From the NCBI GenBank assembly GCA_002720285.1, contig PBHT01000048.1, positions 1-14,307 on the forward strand: a DNA stretch of 14,307 nt. The letters run 5' to 3'. The first letter of the stretch is position 1. The number at the start of each line of letters is the position of its first letter. Source of the stretch: Acidobacteriota bacterium. GTDB taxonomy: Bacteria > Acidobacteriota > Vicinamibacteria > Vicinamibacterales > UBA823. Shown here one piece after another: positions 8,378-13,174 of the stretch. Below the pieces are notes generated by a model. It made no database searches, had not been told where the DNA came from, and worked only from the letters and a program-made list of their open reading frames with translations. A program made the position numbers and the translations under genes.

Positions 8378-8746
8378 TCAGGGCCCCACCACTTCACTGA
8401 CGTTTGCTTCCACGTCAGCCTCTGAAACCATCTCTAAACTTTTCACCACATCATCGTAGGTCATCATATCAATAGCGTCGTAGTCAGCCGGACAGCCGAA
8501 GTCACGCGGCTGGGGGGCGGTCTCGTTCCCCAACGCAACGCACAACCCACAACCGATGCACGCATCAACCCGAACTGCGCAAACCAGCCGTCCGTCTCGA
8601 TCGGGCTCCTCAATGATGCAATTCTCAATCGGACACGCTGCCTGACAGATAGAACAGGCCAACGCACCGAAACAGTGATCCGGGTCGATCACCGCAACAT
8701 TCTTAGGAGCCCGCTTCCGAGGCCCCGACATCATCTTGGTCCACAT
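8378..8746 (-). CDS. 4Fe-4S dicluster ferredoxin-like protein with atypical cysteine spacing
   Basis: A cytoplasmic protein of 122 residues with ten cysteines. The first cluster motif is Cys25-x5-Cys31-x2-Cys34-x3-Cys38-Pro (DHCFGALACSICQAACP) and the second is Cys63-x2-Cys66-x2-Cys69-x15-Cys85-Pro (ACIGCGLCVALGNE...FGCP). Cys43 and Cys56 are extra. Two [4Fe-4S] clusters are expected, each taking the last cysteine from the other motif as in bacterial ferredoxins, but the x5 and x15 gaps are unusual. The acidic C-terminal tail (about 90-122) contains no cysteine. It presumably carries electrons; the partner is not identifiable from the neighbours. The ATG at 8746 is chosen because a TATAAT box lies 7 nt upstream. 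A longer in-frame form starts at the ATG at 8791, but it would span that box and has no good ribosome site. Confidence 0.82.
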   Translation of the reverse strand: MWTKMMSGPRKRAPKNVAVIDPDHCFGALACSICQAACPIENCIIEEPDRDGRLVCAVRVDACIGCGLCVALGNETAPQPRDFGCPADYDAIDMMTYDDVVKSLEMVSEADVEANVSEVVGP

Positions 8747-8753
8747 AGCGCTA

Positions 8754-8759
8754 ATTATA
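8754..8759 (-). promoter_or_regulatory. -10 box TATAAT, 7 nt before the ferredoxin ATG
   Basis: On the minus strand TATAAT is followed by TAGCGCT and the ATG at 8746. Initiation 7 nt after the box would coincide with the ATG, implying a leaderless mRNA. No good -35 hexamer and no Shine-Dalgarno sequence are present. The geometry is identical to that of the zinc-ribbon gene. Confidence 0.55.
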
Positions 8760-8870
8760 GCCGACCGGCACTTACTGGTGGAAAAAGCCATCCCCGAACT
8801 TACCCACCCGAAAAGCCCATTTCGGACACAAGAACCTCTTGTTTACCGCCCGAACCGTGGGAATCGGTTA

Positions 8871-10085
8871 CTACTGCGATCGCCCTCTCCCCGCGATTGG
8901 CCAGACTTCTGAAACTTTTTCACCTCGCACAACATGCAGATGGTCGTAGAGATTCACGGTGGGATCACAATGCGGGATGGTTAGCCGCACCTTATCTCCC
9001 ACAGCAATTGGCTCTGATGGCTCAGTAAGATTGAGAATGCCGTGCTCATCCCCGCCAAACCTGTAGTCCACCCCCCTGATATCCCGAAGGCGCGGAGGCT
9101 CCTTGTCCGTTGCAAAAGCCTTAATGCCCGCATCAACCGTAACCTGTCCCTGGACTGGTTGACTGATCGCCGTGGCTAATACGAAAAGTGATGAGTCAAA
9201 ATCGTTGAAGACTTGGCCTGATCGTCCACCAATGTTTTGGTAGTTATCATCCATGAAAATGTAAGAACCGGCTTGAATATCGGTCATTCCATCAATCTCA
9301 CTATTAATATCGTAGGTACCGGTTCCACCACCGGTGACAGCGGGCACATCAAGTCCAGCCTGCCGCATCCCGGCCACCGTCTCCATGACCTGCCCCATCA
9401 TTTGAACGTACTGCTTGCGCCGGGACTCCCAACCGACCACGTGTTGGAGGCGCCCAGCATAAGCCTGCACCCCCGCCAGCTCGAGTGATTCGGCACGCGC
9501 CACTTCACCGGCTAATGTGATGGCCGATTCACCAAGCATAATGCCCGTACGATCATCACCCGCATTCAGGTCGACCAAAACCTGCAACTTAATGCCGACC
9601 GCGGTGGCACCGTCATTGAGATCCCGAACGTTCTGCAATCGGTCTGTTACGATCTGTAAGTTTGGGGCTTGCCGTGCCAGGGCGAGGAGTCTCGCGAGCT
9701 TGCCACGGGTAGCAATGGGAGAGGTGATGAGAATGGGTTCGATGCCACCTTCAACCATCACCTCAGCTTCGCTGATCTTAGCGACCGCGATACCAATCGC
9801 CCCGAGGTCAAGTTGCTGGCGAGCGATCACTGGACATTTATGGGTCTTTGCATGGGGACGAAGTGCTGCCGAATTGCCACTGTAAACATTTTGCATTTTA
9901 CGCAAGTTCGACTCCAGGCTATCTGCGTCGACAACCAAGGCCGGTGTGGCTAAGTCCCAAAGCCGCGTCTCTTCGGGTAGGGGAATGGCGCGGTGAAGTT
10001 GTCCGGGTTCCACAGTCGTCATTCCAGCCAACGCAGCGGAGCTCCCGATCGAAGAGCCGAGAAAGTCACGTCGCGTAATACTCAT
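8871..10085 (-). CDS. Tat-exported PLP enzyme of the DSD1 / D-threonine aldolase fold (alanine racemase-like N-terminal domain)
   Basis: The protein has 404 residues. It opens MSITRRDFLGSSIGSS, a twin-arginine signal, so it is probably folded with its cofactor and then exported to the periplasm. The alanine racemase N-terminal barrel (about 45-280) has TPALVVDADSLESN and the PLP-lysine segment RPHAKTHKCP with Lys80 as the likely Schiff-base residue, then GGGTGTYDI for phosphate binding. The C-terminal domain (about 290-400) carries IPHCDPTVNLYDHLHVVRG. Here His372 and Asp374 match the metal pair of D-threonine aldolases, while Cys373 lies between them. Family members cleave D-beta-hydroxy amino acids or dehydrate D-serine, and the exact substrate is not predictable. 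GAGG (10091-10094) 5 nt upstream fixes the ATG at 10085 rather than the in-frame ATG at 10127. It follows pdxJ by 19 nt. Confidence 0.9.
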   Translation of the reverse strand: MSITRRDFLGSSIGSSAALAGMTTVEPGQLHRAIPLPEETRLWDLATPALVVDADSLESNLRKMQNVYSGNSAALRPHAKTHKCPVIARQQLDLGAIGIAVAKISEAEVMVEGGIEPILITSPIATRGKLARLLALARQAPNLQIVTDRLQNVRDLNDGATAVGIKLQVLVDLNAGDDRTGIMLGESAITLAGEVARAESLELAGVQAYAGRLQHVVGWESRRKQYVQMMGQVMETVAGMRQAGLDVPAVTGGGTGTYDINSEIDGMTDIQAGSYIFMDDNYQNIGGRSGQVFNDFDSSLFVLATAISQPVQGQVTVDAGIKAFATDKEPPRLRDIRGVDYRFGGDEHGILNLTEPSEPIAVGDKVRLTIPHCDPTVNLYDHLHVVRGEKVSEVWPIAGRGRSQ

Positions 10086-10104
10086 TTCTGCCTCGCGCCG
10101 AGGG

Positions 10105-10839
10105 TTACTTGGCCGAGGAAAGCGCACTTAGGTAAGCCCCTACCGTCTCACGCAGACCGAGCTCCAGTGCATCCGCAATTAATGCGTGCCCGATCGACAC
10201 TTCAACAATACCCGGCACGCTCTGAATTAATGCTGGCAAGTTGTGCAAATTTAGATCGTGACCAGCATTGACGCCAAGTCCCATGCGCTCGGCCTCCTCC
10301 GCACATTTGGCGCATGCGTCGAGGTTTGATGCCTGATCCTGTGTTCCAAAGGCCTTCGCATAAGGCTCCGTATAAATCTCAATTCGGTCAGCGCCTACTT
10401 TTGCAGCATTAGCAATAACCACCGGATCAGGATCCATAAACAACGATACCCGAATTCCTCGAGATCGTAAGTCCGAAATTATCGGGCGTAGTCCGTCACC
10501 GTCCGATCCAAGATCCCAGCCATGGTCCGACGTTCGTTGATCTGGGGCGTCAGGCACCAAAGTGCACTGCGCCGGCACTACCTCGTGCACCAGTGCAAGA
10601 AAACTCTTAGTCGGATTACCTTCAATGTTGAATTCAACTCCAGCATCTTGGGTAAAGCTCGATAAGTTAAAAACGTCGGATGGTCGGGTATGCCGTTCGT
10701 CCGGTCGTGGATGTACTGTCACGCCAGAGGCACCAGCATCAACCGCAATGCGTGCTGCACGCAAGACGTCAGGCACTCCAACATCACGCGTGTTTCTCAG
10801 CAGCGCTACCTTGTTCAGGTTCACGCTGAGTCGTGTCAT
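10105..10839 (-). CDS. pdxJ: Pyridoxine 5'-phosphate synthase
   Basis: The length, 244 residues, is that of the family. The TIM-barrel enzyme condenses 1-deoxy-D-xylulose 5-phosphate with 3-amino-2-oxopropyl phosphate to make pyridoxine 5'-phosphate, the last ring-forming step of DXP-dependent vitamin B6 synthesis. Motifs in order are LSVNLNKVALLRN (4-16), GVTVHPRPDERH (39-50), FNIEGNP with Glu73, TLVPDAPD, SLFMDPDP, RIEIYTEPYA with Glu154, GLGVNAGHDLN with His194, and EVSIGHALI near the C-terminus. The NLNK and HPRPDERH versions match the subtype I associate with Bacteroidetes and relatives rather than the E. coli NIDH form. No clear Shine-Dalgarno sequence precedes the ATG at 10839. The next gene, 19 nt downstream, encodes a PLP-using enzyme. 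Confidence 0.96.
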   Translation of the reverse strand: MTRLSVNLNKVALLRNTRDVGVPDVLRAARIAVDAGASGVTVHPRPDERHTRPSDVFNLSSFTQDAGVEFNIEGNPTKSFLALVHEVVPAQCTLVPDAPDQRTSDHGWDLGSDGDGLRPIISDLRSRGIRVSLFMDPDPVVIANAAKVGADRIEIYTEPYAKAFGTQDQASNLDACAKCAEEAERMGLGVNAGHDLNLHNLPALIQSVPGIVEVSIGHALIADALELGLRETVGAYLSALSSAK

Positions 10840-10967
10840 AGCTTATACCCGGATTTCCACGCCGATCGATGCAGACAGTTGTAAGTCAACGTCATGGTGG
10901 CAACACGCGACTTCAGACAAAGCACTGGAAGGCGTGAAAATACCTTCAGCTCCATCGGATGGGCATC

Positions 10968-11357
10968 CTATTCACAAGATGGCAGCATGTGTCTGATTGA
11001 GGTTAAGTTAAGACGCGTCTCGTTATCGTCCTCAAGCAGAATGCCTTTGACGCGAACTTTGTGACCTGCGTGGTTACTTACACCGAACTCATCGAGCGTG
11101 CCGATCAACCGAAGCCGCCCAGCACCCAGAACCGTGGCAACTTCCGGTTCTGGTGGCACCTCATCAGTAATCTCGATCGGTTCGGTGGCACTAACAAGCC
11201 ACCACTGATCATTCTCTTGCGCAACACACCCAACCGCCATCACAAGCGGCATCCGCTGCACTGCGCTCACTAACCCCACACCGAGCACGGCCATCGCGAG
11301 AACGATTTGCATGCTCCTTTGGATCTTCACCCTTCTAGCCCCCTGTCTCTTACTCAC
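10968..11357 (-). CDS. Small exported protein of unknown function, probably OB-fold-like
   Basis: The product has 129 residues. A basic start and a hydrophobic stretch (about 16-33) form a signal peptide or membrane anchor. Next come a GCVAQ segment and WWLVSATEP, then a beta-rich C-terminal part with LRLIGTLDEFGV, HAGHKVRVKGILLEDDNE and RLNLTSIRHMLPSC. This pattern recalls unnamed acidobacterial proteins with a small beta-barrel reading roughly YxLxG...GHxVEVTG...L.V.S; an OB-like fold is my inference. Two cysteines (in GCV and in the final SCE) could form a disulfide in the periplasm. The start is a GTG at 11357 with GAGG 4 nt upstream; a GTG at 11330 or an ATG at 11312 are alternatives that keep the hydrophobic segment. 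It is the third gene of the PAL-like cassette, 30 nt after the propeller gene. Confidence 0.7.
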   Translation of the reverse strand: MSKRQGARRVKIQRSMQIVLAMAVLGVGLVSAVQRMPLVMAVGCVAQENDQWWLVSATEPIEITDEVPPEPEVATVLGAGRLRLIGTLDEFGVSNHAGHKVRVKGILLEDDNETRLNLTSIRHMLPSCE

Positions 11358-11387
11358 TCGACCTCACCATTCACCATGAGGCCGAGG

Positions 11388-12437
11388 TCATCGGTTGGTC
11401 GGCACGAACTTCTGTAGGCGCTGGCCATAGGTATCAGCAACATAAACCGCCCCCGCAGAATCTACCGCGATGCCATGTGCCCAATCGAATTCCGAAGGAC
11501 CGTGTCCCTGGCGACCCCAACGTGCAAGCACTTCGCCCGTCGCAGTTGAAACCTGCATAACTTGCTCATTGTCATGCTCAGCGATGTAGGCGTATTGACC
11601 GTCCCGAGACACAAACAGCCCCCAAGCATAGCCGAGATGAGTCCACTTCCCCAGAAACTTGCCGTCGAGATCAAACATCTGAATCCGTCGGTTTTCACGG
11701 TCGAGCACATAAACTTTATCGTTCTGATCGATCTCAACTGCGTGGGGCAGATGAAACTCTCCGTCGGCTGTCGACTCATCCTGAGGCCCGCCACCCCACT
11801 GTTCTATAAACTCACCATCGGGCGAGAACTTTGCGATCCGGTTGTTGCCGTAACCGTCGGCAATCAGAATTTCGCCCGTGCTCGCAATATCAACATCTGC
11901 CGGTCGATCGAGATGCACACCGTCGTAACCTGGTTCGTCAGTAACACCGATCTGCAGCAGAATCTCAGTGAGTTCGGAATTGAACTTCAATACCCGGTGC
12001 GCCGCCTCATCGACAACCCAGACATTGCCCTGGTCATCAACCTCGATAAAATGCGGCACGGTCCCGGTTATCCCGTCACCACCGGAGCGCAGATACTGAC
12101 CAGACTCATCGAAGACTAGGATCGGATGCTCACCACGATGAAAAGCGTACACGTTGTCATCGCGATCTACGGCCACGCCCGAAACACCGGGTTGAAGGTT
12201 GGCTGGGCGAGGTGGGGGCGTTTCTCCACGAGCAATAGCAGCCGCACGGGTTAACTCAGCCTCGGCCAGTGCGCGTTCTCGTTCGGCCGGCAAAGGAAAG
12301 CCCTGCGGGTGGCCGAACACCCAACCGCTCGGTAGCTTTGCCCAGTTAGGGACGAGCGAGAACGTAACACTCTGTGCGCTCAATGACATCAGCACAACCG
12401 GTAGGCATGCGGCGATTAAACAAATAGTGCGCGTCAT
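11388..12437 (-). CDS. Secreted NHL-repeat propeller, peptidyl-alpha-hydroxyglycine alpha-amidating lyase (PAL)-like
   Basis: A periplasmic or secreted protein of 349 residues, with a signal peptide of about 21 residues and no membrane anchor. Residues about 82-345 form a six-bladed NHL propeller. Recalled animal PAL motifs recur in order: VSGVAV...AFHRGEH (Arg101), VPHFIEVDDQGNVWVVD (His129), ADGYGNNRIAKFSPDGEF (Tyr196), LPHAVEID (His232), DRENRRIQMF (Arg247) and FDWAHGIAVD (His321). Three histidines therefore sit where PAL binds zinc, and the Tyr and Arg match its catalytic residues. PAL splits a peptidyl-alpha-hydroxyglycine into an amidated peptide and glyoxylate. A charged helix-like insert (50-78) precedes blade 1. 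The ATG at 12437 has GAGGG upstream. It lies 12 nt after a secreted unknown and near a PHM-like monooxygenase gene. The true substrate is untested. Confidence 0.88.
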   Translation of the reverse strand: MTRTICLIAACLPVVLMSLSAQSVTFSLVPNWAKLPSGWVFGHPQGFPLPAERERALAEAELTRAAAIARGETPPPRPANLQPGVSGVAVDRDDNVYAFHRGEHPILVFDESGQYLRSGGDGITGTVPHFIEVDDQGNVWVVDEAAHRVLKFNSELTEILLQIGVTDEPGYDGVHLDRPADVDIASTGEILIADGYGNNRIAKFSPDGEFIEQWGGGPQDESTADGEFHLPHAVEIDQNDKVYVLDRENRRIQMFDLDGKFLGKWTHLGYAWGLFVSRDGQYAYIAEHDNEQVMQVSTATGEVLARWGRQGHGPSEFDWAHGIAVDSAGAVYVADTYGQRLQKFVPTNR

Positions 12438-12449
12438 GGTGTTTATCCC

Positions 12450-13082
12450 TCAGCGTCCTGTTTCCACAGGAATGTCCTTTTGGAACCAACCGCTACCAAA
12501 ATTTAGGAACGGTCCCCCATCGACAGAAATCCGTGCCTCAATCTTGTAGTTGACCGGAGAAACAAGTCGCGTTCGGTACCGTAGCTTGACTTGCTGACCA
12601 GCAACAGTGAAGGGTGCCGTCTCATAGTGGATTGTGTAAAACCCTCCAAGATCACCACCGATCGGACCCGCGTGTAGCATTTCAAAGCCACGGCTATCCC
12701 GTTCCCACCGTGCAAAGGTTCGGTTCTCGGCCTGATACGCAATCACGCTCTCAATCGTAAATGGTCCAGCCGGACCATCGACTTCAGTGCGACTGGTAAA
12801 AAAATTATCTTCACCACCAGCGAAGGTCTCAGTCCCCGTCAGTGTTCCACCAGGACCCAACGGTGACTCGGGCACGCGCCACTCAAAATGCCATTGGCCT
12901 GGGAAATACTGCTCGTAATCAAAAACAGGCACCTCGTCGCTCTTTTCGGTCGGCCGCCCAAGGTCGGCAATCTGGCCCCGAGGTAATTGACGTTGCTGAG
13001 AGGTCGTCACCCGACCCGCCAGCGACGAAGTCACGGCAAGCACAACGAACAACGACACGAATAGAAACAGACGCCTCAGCAT
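12450..13082 (-). CDS. Secreted beta-rich protein of unknown function, first gene of the PAL-like cassette
   Basis: The product has 210 residues. I do not recognise a named family with confidence. A signal peptide (LFLFVSLFVVLAVTSSLAG) ends near residue 23. After a polar linker (24-52) comes a beta-strand-rich domain with regular aromatic residues: FDYEQYFPGQWHFEWRVPE, TLTGTETFAGG, FFTSRTEV, ARWERDSRGFEML and KLRYRTRLVSP. The layout recalls lipocalin-like or DUF1579-type beta-barrels that bind hydrophobic ligands. There is no cysteine and no lipobox, so it is probably a soluble periplasmic protein. The ATG at 13082 has AAGG 10 nt upstream. It precedes the PAL-like gene by 12 nt, so the two are almost certainly co-transcribed and may act on the same substrate. 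Confidence 0.72.
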   Translation of the reverse strand: MLRRLFLFVSLFVVLAVTSSLAGRVTTSQQRQLPRGQIADLGRPTEKSDEVPVFDYEQYFPGQWHFEWRVPESPLGPGGTLTGTETFAGGEDNFFTSRTEVDGPAGPFTIESVIAYQAENRTFARWERDSRGFEMLHAGPIGGDLGGFYTIHYETAPFTVAGQQVKLRYRTRLVSPVNYKIEARISVDGGPFLNFGSGWFQKDIPVETGR

Positions 13083-13107
13083 AACTTGATAACCTTAGCC
13101 CGAAACA

Positions 13108-13140
13108 ACTGAAGCCGAGCTACAGTGGCTCGGCTTCAGT
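13108..13140 (-). terminator. Perfect 13-bp hairpin between the monooxygenase and the PAL-like cassette
   Basis: Arms 13108-13120 and 13128-13140 are exact reverse complements (ACTGAAGCCGAGC with its partner) around a 7-nt loop. On the minus strand the stem is followed by TGTTTCG, a broken T-run, so it may terminate transcription from the monooxygenase gene partially or fully, 35 nt after its stop. It could equally be a processing or stability stem within one long transcript. Confidence 0.6.
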
Positions 13141-13174
13141 CAAACATCCACGATGGCGCATGGAGAAAAGTGGC

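Noticed and set aside
7904-8425. Plus-strand reading frame of 173 codons overlapping pcm and the zinc-ribbon gene
   Set aside because: It is antisense to the start of pcm and out of frame with the cysteine-rich zinc-ribbon protein, which has better motif and promoter support.
8747-8791. Longer start (ATG at 8791) for the ferredoxin
   Set aside because: The extension would cover a perfect TATAAT box with leaderless spacing, and its only upstream G-run touches the ATG.
8853-8869. Small inverted repeat AACCG/CGGTT just after the stop of the Tat PLP enzyme gene
   Set aside because: Only 5 bp of stem with no T-run on the minus strand; too weak to call a terminator.
9517-9885. Plus-strand reading frame of 122 codons
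   Set aside because: Antisense within the D-threonine aldolase-like gene, whose motifs are continuous across the region.
12842-13084. Plus-strand reading frame of 80 codons
   Set aside because: Antisense to the secreted beta-rich protein; no start signal or family resemblance.
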